Assembly: GCA_037951105.1 (NCBI GenBank)
Contig: JBAMJV010001399.1
Coordinates: 1-64,000, forward strand
Origin: Echinarachnius parma
Taxonomy: Eukaryota; Echinodermata; Echinoidea; Clypeasteroida; Echinarachniidae
Direction: 5' to 3'
DNA length: 64,000 bases
In this document: piece after piece, positions 35,772-49,426 of the stretch
How positions within the stretch are numbered: position 1 is the stretch's first letter
How the letters are laid out: every line of letters starts with the position of its first letter
Made by a program: the position numbers and the translations under genes
Notes under the pieces: generated by a model
Told to the model about the DNA's origin: nothing
Databases searched by the model: none
Seen by the model: the letters and a program-made list of their open reading frames with translations, nothing else

Positions 35772-38700
35772 ACACCGCTCAGTTACTTTGCTCCCCCCTG
35801 CTAATTAGTCGCTTTATCCTCGCAATGTCACCTCTGACTCGAAGATGGCAACCCTTTGAGCAGTGATCTACGCAAAATTATGGGGGGGGGGGGGGGGGGG
35901 GGCAATCCTTATGTATTTCTTTGTTTTTCAAAAAAATGTCCCCTTATGTTTTCTATTGTTTTTTCCAAATTATTGGGGGGTGCCCCCCCCCCCTCCAGTG
36001 GCGGATCTACGGGGGGGGGGGGGTTAGGGGGTTTAACCCCCCCCCCCCCCTTGGGCTGCCAAGTGAAAATGTATCAGTGAAAAAAGTGAAACAAAAAGTG
36101 AAAAAAAATCACCTACGGGGGTTCAAAATAGCGAAAATAATTCACGGCTCGTGGACGAAAGTAAAAAAAAAAGTGACCAGAAATCACTTACGGGGGTTCA
36201 AAATAGCAACAAAAAAAATAGTTCTCGAGGTCCATACCGTCACTGAGGGTGGTAGTATTGTTGATATTCACCATCGTGTATTCCGAACAGTCAAGGACTG
36301 TCAATTTCTTTCCTTTTTACAGTTTTTATTTTAACGAAATTTGTTTTTTTTTCACGGTTGCAGATTTCTTTTTATTTGTAGTTGATAACATTTGTTTGTA
36401 TATCAGATAACTTTTCTGCGTCGTCTCTGCAAAATTGATCGTGAAAGTCATGAGATTTGCAATTATCTATAATCTGTGCAAAGAAACGTCTCTTCTATGT
36501 CGATGTATGCTTTGGGGAAATTATAAATAATGTTTTTATATCATATAATAATTGTTATTGCGCATAATGATTGTGTAATGATTATGAAAGCAAAACCACA
36601 TAATTTTCCAGAAAATATGATTTTTTTTCTAACTATAAGATGATAATAATATATACTTCATTTTGATGATTGTCGCAACAATTTGTTGTTGTTTTAGTCA
36701 TTGAAACTGAAAGGTCGGAATATATATTTTAATGTTGGCCACTTATAATATGAAACAATGCAGAATAATTATAGCTATATAATTGTCCCATTTCCTGCAT
36801 GACATGTAATTTTCAGTAGTTTTGAAAAGGATATAGTTTTTCTTTAATTAAGGACAATGAAACCCGGTCAAACCGTTGTTTTCGTTATTTGACGATTGTA
36901 ATAAAATGGGTGAATATTAATCGGGTAAGAAAACAAAACTATGGCTCTTTGAAGATAGCAATTGGGGAACGAATGCACTCTTTCAAATTGTATCGACAAC
37001 TTCCCACGACATAATGTTGTATAACTAAATATGAAAATATCATCGTGTAGTATTACCATAATTATCTTTACCCGTACTACATTTTTTTCTTCTCCCAGAC
37101 ACAGAACTTGTCGAACTATAGCTAGTGACCAGAATATTATTACTCTGTATATATTATCATAGGCACCGGAAGTGGGGGGGGGGGGGGGCAGGGGGGGGGG
37201 GGGGGCTCGGCCGCCCCACCCCCCCCAATCCAAAAAGTGGGGGGGGGGGGGGGCAAAACGCGTTTTTGCCCCCCAAAAAGCCCCCCCCCCCCTCAAAAAA
37301 AAAAAGAAAGAAAGAAAAAGGAAAAGAAAAACATGGTATGTATCAGCCAATACTTGTTAATTATAACATCTAGAATCTAAGTTATACATCCATTTAAAGT
37401 AAATAAATGCAAAACCCTCCCCGTCTGGCTCTGCCCCAGCCCTCGGTCGCTTCGCTCCCTCGGGACTCATTTTTGCTGTAAGCTATGATGTTGGATCATA
37501 CAAATGTGCATATTGTTTATGTTTTATGCACCAGATTTGCACCATTTCAAGGTATATAGAATGCAAAATCTTTTCCCGTGGGAGGGGGATACCCCCTCCC
37601 AAACCCACCCCCCCTCTAGCTCGGCCCCAGCCCTCGGTCGCTTCGTTCCCTCGGGGGCTCATTTTTGGCTGTACGCTATGTTGTTGGATCATGTTTTTAT
37701 GCACCGATTGCAAGTCCCAAAATGCAAAAGAGCTCCCTACCATGGGATGGGGGGGGGGGGGGGGGGGGGGGGGACACCGCTCAGTTACTTTGCTCCCCCC
37801 TGCTGAATTAGTCGCTTTGTCCTCCGCAATGTCACCTCTGACTCGAAGATGGCAACCCTTTGAGACAGTGGTCTACGCAAAATTATTGAGGGGGGGGGGG
37901 GGGGGGGGGGCACACCTTATGTATTTCTTTGTTTTTCAAAAAAATGTCCCCTTATGTTTTCTATTGTTTTTTCCAAATTATTGGGGGGGTGCCCCCCCCC
38001 CCCCTCCAGTGGCGGATCTACGGGGGGGGGGGGGGGGTTAGGGGGTTTAACCCCCTTGGGCTGCCAAGTGAAAATGTATCAGTGAAAAAAAGTGAAACAA
38101 AAAGTGAAAAAAAATCACCTACGGAGGTTCAAAATAGCGAAAATAATTCACGGCTTGTGCACGAAAGTGAAAAAAGGTGAACAAAAATCACTTACGGGGA
38201 TTCAAAATAGCAAAAAAAAATCGCCGCTTCGCGGCTCGTGGACGAAAGTGAAAAAAGGTGAACAAATCACTAAGGGGGGTTCAAAATAGCAAAAAACAAA
38301 ATTGTGGCTGGACGATGCTCCGCATCGTCATTGGGTCAAACCCCCCCCCCCTTAGCAAAAAGCTAGATCCGCCCCTGCCCCCCCCCCCCCCGTCGCTACG
38401 CCACTGCCTGTGAGTGCGGTTGGGCATGAGCCCCTAAAGACATAAATCGTGAGCCCCCTTAGGGTTTTGCCCCCCCAATCCAAAACTGCTTCCGGCGCGC
38501 CTGGGTGTATACCATATTAAATAACCCATGACAATATTGTGTCCGTGTGAGACTTGTATACGGTCTATAGGGTTAAGGTGTTGAAAATGCGTAGGTGTAG
38601 CACAACCTTGAAACGCTGTTGTGCATGCACGTTAACCCGTTGCGGGCTGTACACGCGCGATCCCTGTATTAGATGTAGGATGATCTTTGAACACTGTTGA

Positions 38701-41700
38701 ATCTGGTAACCAACGGTGCAAGTCGTGGATGTGACGGGGGAGCGCCGGGGTCGAGCAAACTAACGATGGGTACCGATATAGGCTATTGATTAACTATTTC
38801 AGTACCGTTGGCACAGTAAACGTGTAACAATACCCAATGGATTGTACATGCTATATTAATGAGAAGGTTAAAGCGGTGGTCACAACCCGCCGTACTTGCA
38901 AGTGCGTGCCCCGTGCGTGCTGTCTACTTGCAAAAACGTGGGCAAAATATGGGTATCCGTACGTGTGTGAGTACCGACTCAGTACCGACTCAGTACGGAT
39001 TTGGGAGCACGCAGACACGACGTAGCACTTTTAGTGCACGAGGAACTTTCGCTGCGTTCGCTGCGTTTTCCGCTGCGTTCTACAGCCAATGAGCGCACGT
39101 GCGTGCTGCGCACGTGATAAGTGCGTGGTCCGTGCTTACTCGGCACTTCCCCAGTTCAACTGTCCAATGAGCACGCAAGACTCACGTGGACCGTACCGAG
39201 TAAGCACGTGCTCCGCACTTACAACGCACGTTGTGCGCACTGATTTCTGCAGTATAATATGAGCAGAAAAGGTTGTTCGCACTTGCACGCACTTAGTGAG
39301 TAAGGACACCGTACGTGAGCAGCACGTGTAAGTACGGCCTCCGTACGATAACGTGGCAACCGCACGGAGACCGTACGTTGTAAGCACGTTGTAAGCACGT
39401 ACAACGCACTTACCACGTGCGCAACGTACGATGCACGCAACCGCTCACGGCCAGGCGTGGCGTGCGGGCCACGTACTTACACCGTGCGTGTGACGTGCGT
39501 TGCCGGTACTCCCTCCCTGCCTTTGCCACTCCCTCCCTACGTTTTCAGAAAAACGTGGCGGCCGTGGCCTCCCCAAAAAACCGTACGGACTAAAAACACG
39601 CACGGTGGGTTGTGACCAGGGCTTTAAGGGGAGGGCCAACATAGATAAAGTGGCTTTCTTAAGGACTTAGGTTGCCAGATCTCCACAACAAGTTTAAACC
39701 AACTTTATTTGCAAGCATTCTTAATGAGACAAATTAATTCAGAGGTCTACCTCAAAAAAATTGTTGCGAACACCTCCAAATCCAAGATGGCGTCCAAATG
39801 AGTAGCTGTTTTGACTTACTATAGACAATTGGCGAGATTTCCCAAACAACACCTGAAATAAGCATGATTTTGCAGTCATATTAAAGACAATAACATTTCC
39901 TATAATCTGATACCAAACACAATGGGTTTCAGGATATGTAACACGTTCATTTTTAGCATCAAACTCAAATGTTAGGCCTTTTCCCCCAAAAATATGAAAT
40001 TATTGATTTACATAATTCAGCATATATCAATAATTGCACTGGGTGTTGAATTAATACTTTTCAGAAAACTGTCCAGTTATATCAGCAATACGCTGTGAAA
40101 ATTTAAAGTGTTTACCATATCTGAACAAAAAGTTATAATAACTGGAAGTCAGCATTTGATATCGACAAATACAGCAAATTTGTACGATTTCGAACACTAT
40201 ACAGGGTGCCCCAATAAAATGTAATTCTTGTTTACGGACTTAATTTAAGAAATGCTCTTAAATAATGACATATTGTTTATCCCTTTTTTAGAAAAAAATT
40301 CAGTTTTCTTCTTTTATGTCATAAATATGCCGCCATTGGTTTGCAATACACGAAAATAGAGTATCGGAAATGTCACTGCAATAATAAATCCATCATGCAA
40401 AGTGCACTATTTAGTGCAATATTCAGATGGGAGGCGCTCGTCCTTTACAGTCGGATCGACCATATCCGGATAATTATGTTTATAACATGATTATTATTCG
40501 GAACACCACAGTTAGCTAGACTTTTTAAGGGTTCGATGAAGACTTTGAATAGGCTATTATGTTTATCGTAGAATAACTTTTTGTACCACCGTGTACATTT
40601 GTAACCATAGTAACAACAACAATAGAAATACAATAAATCATATATCTGGCTAGTGCAAGCCGCATTATACACACTAATTTTCGCGTGAACATGGAGGAAA
40701 GCAAATCACATGTGAAATTACACCCTTCACCTGCTATTTTTAAGTTTTTAAAATAAATATTGGTTGATTTGGTATATTTTTGTCCATAAATCGGCTGTTG
40801 TTACCATGGTTACACGAGTACAGTGTAGTGCACACAAAAATAACATTCGGCTTGCTGAGGCTTTTCGGTGTTGTACATATTAGTTTAGCAATTGAGTTTG
40901 TTTTGTTTTAATACTGAGTCAGATAATTTGTATAGACCTGTATTGTCTCCAGTTACATGTAATAAGATATGAAGGGTATGAAGGGTGCAAACCTTGCGAT
41001 CAAGATGGTGTTCGAATCTAGATACGCTCTGCACATATTACAGGATGTCCCGCATATTGTGTACTTCAGTAAGACACTTATTCAAGATAATGAACATGAT
41101 CTTGACAATGTTTTAAACACATCATGGACACCCAATATGATTCGAATTCGCAATATGCATGGCATGCGCGTCAGTATGCAGCTGACTGGAATGCTCCATG
41201 TGGAGTGGAATTAAGTTCATTTTTAGCACTTGGTTTATGATAAATGCAGTAAAACAAATACAAGACAGACACGACACGAGGGGACACGACATCTAGACGG
41301 ACTACATAATGATGGTGGAATATTCATCATATTACAAGAAATGGTGTTTGTTTTTATTTGTTCATAAATGGAATTGAAGGTGTCCCGAGATTGACGCAAT
41401 CATTTTGAAATACAAATCCTATAATTAAGATTACACATTTTTGAGACACCCTGTATAGCATAAGAATTCATGCAAAACTACCCGTTTTGTCGATATCAAT
41501 GCTGACTTCCAAGAACTATAACTTTTTGTTCAGATACGGTACATACTTGAAATTTTCAGAGAGTATAGTTGATATAATTGGACAGTTTTCTGAAAATTTT
41601 TAATTCAACTGCTAATACAATAATTGAATTATGCGTAATTATGTAATTCAATAATTTCATATTTTGGGGGAAAAATGCCTAAATTTTGAGTTTGGGGCTA

Positions 41701-44700
41701 AAAATGACCGTGTTACATATCCTGAACTCCACGGTGTTTGGTATCAGATTATAGGAAATGTTATTGCCTTTAATATGACTGCAGAATAATGTTGATATGA
41801 GGTGTCGTTTGGGAAATCTCGCCAATTATCTATAACAATGCAAAACGGCTGCTTTTTTGGACGCCATCTTGGATTTGGAGGTGTTCGCAACAAATTTTTT
41901 GAGGTAGACCTCTGAATTATGTTGTCTCATTACAAATACTTGCAATTAAAATCGGTTTAAACTTGTTGTGGAGATCTGGCAACCTAAAGTCACTTTTTAC
42001 GACTTTGGCCCTCCCCTTATTAAACGAGTGTGATGTTAGACAACTTAGACGAGGAAATAATGTTCCCATTGTGTTTTATGTGTGTCCTGTTTTTAATGGT
42101 GATTCATTTTTATTTTGAGAGAGAACAAAAACATGGCCATTGTACTTTGTATTTGTTCTCTGTTTAGACAACGGTGATTCATATCCATATTAGGTAAGAA
42201 CTACAGGGATACAAACTAACAAAGTCATGACCATAAAATGTTTATCTAAATATATTGTGTTATTCAAAGCGAGGTCATTATATTTTATTGCACACAACTA
42301 GGAAACGCAGACGGAAAATAGCACATTGAATTCTCTATTATTATAAACTGTACAAATAACCATATGATTTTCTCTTCTAACATGTGATGATATTCGGCAG
42401 GGGCGGGGACAGGGGTGTAGCAACGGGGGGCACAGGGGTCATGATGTGCCCCCTAAAATTCAAGAAAAAAAATACAAGACATACAGGGACAATTCTTAAA
42501 AATTAGCAAATACATAGAGTGTGGCTCCAATAATTCCTGTGCCCCAGTCAGTTCGAGAACACAACGCCACTGGTGGTAGGTCTGAGGGAGGGGGAAGAGA
42601 TGAGGGGGGGGGGGGGGGGGGGGCAACGTCCCCTCATTCTACTTTCCCTGTTAGTGCGCTTTTGGTTGCATCGTTATAGGAACCCAAGGTGAATAGTGTA
42701 TTTCTTTTAATATAATGCCACTGAACAGGACTATTCCCATTGTATATACAGTCACGTCCCATTTAATTTGTGAGAACATGAACAAAGAATAGATAACACA
42801 TTTATTCGGGTGGGAGGGGGGGGGGGGGAACCTTTCCCCCGTCTATAGCTTAATCCTAATATTGAATTATTGAGAACATGTATCATTACTATGCTTTTAT
42901 GTCATGTATTTTCCATCAACCATAATGATTATAAGTTCATATTTTATTTTGATGTTGACATAATTACCCGATCAAGATCAAGAGACTTACCGACATACTG
43001 ACACGCTTCCCCTGATGCTAGACCATCACAGATACACTCGCCCCCCACGCACTGCCCGCGATTCGAACAGGTGCCGCCGTTACAAGTGGCTCCAGCTGAA
43101 AGAGAACAATCATTTGTTAATCATTACGGTTATTTAAAGGGATAGTTTTGGTAAAGAGAGTAAAGTTTTGGTCAAACTGAATTTTAATTACCAAAACCTG
43201 CACAGCTACAAACTACTAGTTATAACTCCACCATGCTAAACAAAAAAAATGCAAATGACTAAAAAGTAAAAAACCTGTTATCATTAAAAGAGGGCGCTCT
43301 GTAAAAACTCATAGGTTTCAACGTTTAAAATAAATTTTTGAAAAAGAGGACGCATTTTTCTTTTTTTTTATTTAACGGCTAGTTCAAAACTATTGAATAA
43401 TTGTGGGGCCCCACATTTATTACAAATGGTTATGTTTATATATTTATGAACCGATTTGGTTCAAATAAAGGTTAATCTGTCATTAAAATTGTATGCTTTT
43501 TCAAATTTGACAATCAGCTTTTCATTATCTCACAAAAAATGATTTTGTGTAGCGCCCTCTATACCAAAATTAAACTATCCCTTTTATAAAGTTATCTATA
43601 CGTTTATTAGATCATACTTTTCATTTATCAATCTATTTCTTTCCCATTAAATTAAATATCGAGATTATATATTTGTTTGGTTATCCTTTGTACGTTTTTT
43701 CTATTAACTATTACATTTGTTCATTAAATTATTCATGATTTATTATGCAATTTAAACTGTTAAACGGTTATATACTTCCCACAGTTCATGAAAAACGAAT
43801 AATTCTGATTAATTGTTATTTTTTATCTATATTCTCCACATAATTACATGCATGGTTTGCATGACGGAAAAATACATCTTTGTCTATGGTCATTGTACAG
43901 TAATTGTAAAATATAGAAAATGCAATCAACATTTGCAATAATTCACTCAAAATTAGTATTTTTACCCATGATTTTGATATCTGCGCAGCTCCAGAACTGG
44001 TAGAGGTTGTTTGGGGTTCCCCATTCAGCGGCATTGCGGAGCAGACGGAGTGTGTATGCCCCGTCAGCAAGATTGGGGAGCATTACCGGCTGGATCTGCG
44101 AACTTTAAAGGATATAAAGAGAACAATCAATATAATAACATTGTTAATTTTAAATCATTGATTTAAGCCTTATTTTGATATCGGCGCAGCCCCCGAACTG
44201 TTAGAGGTGGTTTTGGGTCCACCTTTCTGCGGCGTTTCAGACCAGACGTAAGGGGTGTATGCCCATTCAGCAAGATTGGGGAGAATTACCGACTGGAACT
44301 GCCGACTTTAAAGTGGACTTCCATACGATTTCAAGCTTCTAATGATTGAAAGACAGATATTCTAGGTCAATAAACACAATTTTGTATGAAAAAGGTATGA
44401 TTGTGGGTTCTTATAATTGGTTTTGAAATTCTAATGACACAAATTCGCGAGCGAGCTTGTTCTATCCCACAATGCACCAATTTGTGACGTGCGACCCTCA
44501 CTATGCGCCTATCTATGTTTTTACACTGCAGCGAATGTGTTCATTTGATCTGACCAATACAATGCTCGATCATGAATAGTTTAGTCCACGCTGCGCCACT
44601 GACCGTGTCTTTGAGCATTACTGCATTGTTGAACCGTTTGAAAATACTTGCCTGCCCGATATATTGTAACACGTTTGGCTTTCATTGGAATTTGAATAGA

Positions 44701-47700
44701 CACACATTTCTGTAAACGTGGTTATTGAATTTGCTGTCTCTGCATGACCGGCCATTATGATTTATGACACATGCATTGATCACAATGCAGTGGCACCGTA
44801 TTCAAGCCTACTCAAGAAATTGAGCCTGCATCATTATGGTACAAACTAATAGTTATAACTCCACCATGCTAGAGAGGTATACACAATTACAAACGACTAA
44901 GTAAAAACCCTGTTATCATTAAAAAGAGCCGTTACAACTCAAGATGGCGCTCTCTAAAAACTCATTGGTTTTAGCCATTTTTCATACAAAATTGTGCATT
45001 TAATGTTTTGTCCAAATAATGATTCAATATAGATATCATCAACAACTATTTAAAACCTATTAAAATTTTTATCAAAGTAGCCTATCAGCATTTTAAAATT
45101 TTTTCTAAAAAGTCAAAATGTCCCCCGGCCGGTAGACCGGCCGGATGAATACAATATCTTGAAATCAAATTGTTCAACTATGAGAGCATTTGAAAGAGAA
45201 TGATTCTCATTTTACATGTTTTATTCAAGGAATTTTCAAATGGAATTAAAACCCACACATTTAGTGTCAAGAGGCATTTCAGGAAGTACCAATACTCAAG
45301 TGTACCTTAAAAAAGAAAAAAAGTGGACAATCAATTACATTGTTGATTTTAAATAATTAATTTAAGCCATTATTTTGATATCAGCGGTGCTCATGTTTAG
45401 AGTTCCGGAGCAGACGGAATATAATGATAATATATAACAATAGAAAGTATTTGTTTAGCGCCTAATGCAGAACAGCCTTTAAGCGCTTATTATTATCCCT
45501 GGTCATTTGGTTCAGTTCAGACCCGAACAATTATCTTGCACACATTCTCAACTCCCCGGGGAGCATACTAGGCGCAGGCAACCATAATTAGGTACACCAT
45601 ACTAATTTTCACCAGACCAGGTACCCATTTATACACCTGGGTAGAGAGCAGTAGTGTGGATTAAATGCCTTGCTGAAGGACAAACGAGTGTGCTTGGTTC
45701 GAACCCGGAATATCACGATTGGAAAGCACGCGCTCTACCATTATTGCAACACCGCTTCCACGTGTACTGTATATGACCCCTCTTTAAGATTGCCGGGGAG
45801 CAATACTGACTGGTACTGAATATGCATGCATTCACACATTAATTTGTACGAGTCATAATTATTTTGACAAGCATTTATTCTAACTTAAGCCGCATAAAAG
45901 CTGATGACAAACAATAAGAAAAAGGTTGCTAACTTAGGTATAATGTTTTTAAATGAAAGGTATAACGCGACAACAATTGCTGCCATGTTTTATGAAAAGT
46001 CCTGTCGCATCAATTATTTTGACAAGCATTTACTCAAGTTTAGGATACACAAATAACATGGCAACATTGTGAAAAGGGGTCACTTACTTAGGTTTGAAGT
46101 TTTGAAAGGAAATCACACAAAGGCGACAAAATTCATACAAATGTCATGATAATTAAACATTGCACTGACTTGGAATCAGAAGTCGCAGTAAACTATAGCT
46201 TGTGTCGACTGCCATACATGCGGTGTAAACATGTATTATTATTGATCAGCGTGTGCATTGTGTTATAATGCATTGTTCCTTCTATCAATACAAAATCAAA
46301 TCTAACGAATTGAATTGAATACAACAGTAAATTCGTCCCAGACGGGTCCCAGACACTCGGTGGCACTAATGATTTTGGAATAAAATGGTAGCTACCGGTA
46401 ATCTATAGGTATTATCAAACAAAGAACGGGAATTCAAGCTAAAGTGTATTGTATATAGGTAATTAATGTTTCTAGTTCCTTATGTTCAGCTTCGAACCCT
46501 TTTTAACCCCCAGTAATAAAGTTCACACAATGTTCTCACCGCCATTCAACCCCTAATTCTTTCAGCAGGAAAACCCCTTTTTTAAAATCACACATTCACC
46601 TCTATACGGTATTCTGGGTCCTTTGTATTACAAATAATATATATGGCATCAACATCAGTATAATAAGCGTAGTATGCTCTTGCAGATTTTGTCTTTTATT
46701 TTTGGCGGGGGCTTGAATTGTTGGGGGCACATTAATTTCATCTCTTTATTTTTGAAAACAAAAAGTAAAACCAGATGCTGTTTATTGCTTGTATCAAACT
46801 ATATTGGGGTGGGGGAGGGGACGTGCCCCCCCCCCCCATTTGCTACGGGTACATCACTGATAATGGCGTACCAAGGATGGGGCATGCAAGATAGGCTGTT
46901 TCCCTATCAACTTTGGGATGCATGCCTCTCATTGCCCGGGGGGGGGGGGGGGGGGCACCGTGAAAAAGGTGAACAAGTTGGACCGTGAAACATGATGGAA
47001 AGCCATGTGTAGCTTTGGAATTAAACATATTCAAGAGCCCAAATTGCGAATATCTGAAACTTTCCAAAAATTTAACATCAATAACTTGAAATCTCTTTGA
47101 TAAAAACAAAGGTTTATGATGATTTTATCAAAATTGTATAGGCCGGTTTAAATAATTCGTTTACAAAGAAACCAATGGCTTCCATAATTGTGAAGTCCAA
47201 CTTAGTGATACGTTCTACTTTGGATCTTTGAGAAACACCCACTGGACAAGAAACACAGATACAACAATTTTGTTAACACGGGCACTGCCCCTAAATGGAA
47301 TCCTTAACTGCCCCCTTCCCCGTGGTGTAGCGCCGTCGGACTGATGGGGGAGGGAGGGGAGGGGGGGGGGGGGGGGGCATGCGAATTATTGGAGACACAC
47401 TCTAGGCATTTGTTAGGCATTTTATGTTTTGTATTATGTTTGTCAAATTATTGGGGGGGGGGGGGGGAGGGGCACGTGCCCCCATTTGGTCTGGTGATAA
47501 ACCCTGACTACACCCACCTACCCAGGTCTGCAATTCAGCTCGACATTTTCCCATACTAATGATTTTATATCCATAATGCATGGTTTAATGTTTTGTTTTT
47601 AACACCTTTCACAATCATTCGACGTCGAAAGGTAACATGCATACAGGAATTAAATAAATCAATGAATTCATGAGCAGTGCTGTATTTCCAAATTGAAGAC

Positions 47701-48018
47701 GCATTCATTTGGCAAGAAAAATAAGTATAATAACTGTATAGGGAAAGACGTGCGAGGCGGGGGCTGGACCTGCAGCCCCAATAGTTTAAAACATGTAAAT
47801 CGATTAAAATCATCTCACGTTCTATATAGGGAAAATATAAGAAAAATCATATTCGTGCACAATATCACATTGATGCATTGTATCATTGTTCGTGTTCTAA
47901 TCGTGCGTTGTGTTGGCAAATCAAAGTATGGATTTGTTGTTGTATCGTAAACGCCAGGCATACCCTGGTACCATACAGTGGAGTAGTCAGAATTAACCTA
48001 CAATAAGGAGATTTTTTT

Positions 48019-48049
<31 letters not shown>

Positions 48050-48842
48050 GTAAACCGGGGAGGAACCTATTTGGGAGTGGGGGTAATAGTAAATAGTATA
48101 ATATTATTATAAATCGTAAATTGTTAATGTATTGATTCCATTTGAGCGAGAAATTCCAGTGAGAGAAATTATGATAATACAACGGCAAGAAGGGGGGGGG
48201 GGGGGTACTTGTCCCCATTGCCCCCTCCCTGGTCTCTCCCAATACCCACTCGCCTGGAATAATTTTAGGTGAAGGTAAAGCGAGGTGTCAGAAGTATGAC
48301 ATAAAAACGGGTATGGTACGATACTGCTACACGATCCTGCTCTACATTGGTTGCCTGTAAATAAACGAATTATGTTCAAGATTTTAGTCATTACGTTTAA
48401 ATGCATACATGGAAATGCACCTGATTATATTCAAGAACTTATTAGTTTGTATAAATCATCTAGGGTCCTTCGTTCAAGTTCAAAGAATCTTTTAGTTCAG
48501 TATTCTGTTAAAACTAAGACATACGGTCAGCGGTCTTTCCAGTTTGCTGCACCTATGCTCTGGAATAAACTTCCTTACCATATTAGACAATCTGATACAG
48601 AGCAACAATTTCGAGCCAATTTAAAGGCTTTTTTGTTTGTTAATGAATTGTAAGTTTCTACTATTGTATATTTGCTTAAATACGCTTCTATTTCTCTCTC
48701 TCTTTCATTTATGCGCACTGAGACTTAATTGTAAGATTGCGCTATATAAGAAATGACCATTAATATTATTATTATTATGATACAGATTTTTGTCTGTGAT
48801 TATGTTTCTCTGTTGTTTAGAAATAAATATGATAGGATATTT

Positions 48843-48887
<45 letters not shown>

Positions 48888-49206
48888 AATAATAAAATCA
48901 CCATAATCAGCAGCAGCAGCAGCCCATCATCACGATCAACAGTAAAACTACCACTGCCACCATTGCCATTATCATAACCCCCCTCCTTCTCCTCTTCCTC
49001 ACCCCTCTCATCCTCGTCCTCGTACTCCTCCTATTCCGCCTCTTCTCATCCTCCTCCTTCCGTTCCGCACATCCTTCTCTTCCTCTCCTTCTTCCTCCCT
49101 GATCCTACTCTCCTTCTAGTCCTCCTCCCCTCATTCTCCCCCTCCTCCTGATCCTACTCCTCCCCCTTCCTTCTCCTCCACACTCCTCTTTATCATCATT
49201 ATCATC

Positions 49207-49257
<51 letters not shown>

Positions 49258-49362
49258 ATAATCCCCATCATCATCACCATCATCATTACCATCATCATCA
49301 TCATTTATTCATCATCAACATCATCATCATTATCATCCTTCTCCTCCTCCTCCTGATCCTTC

Positions 49363-49426
<64 letters not shown>

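Noticed and set aside
35488-38289. Gly/Pro-rich frames around the poly(G) runs
   Set aside because: Caused by homopolymers; the same frames appear in both duplicated copies without codon-level conservation.
40969-41214. 81-aa frame in the mariner-like element as a transposase
   Set aside because: No DDE/DDD signature or recognisable transposase motif; too short.
45700-45783. tRNA gene on the minus strand
   Set aside because: B box is good but no cloverleaf closes; it is the head of a SINE.
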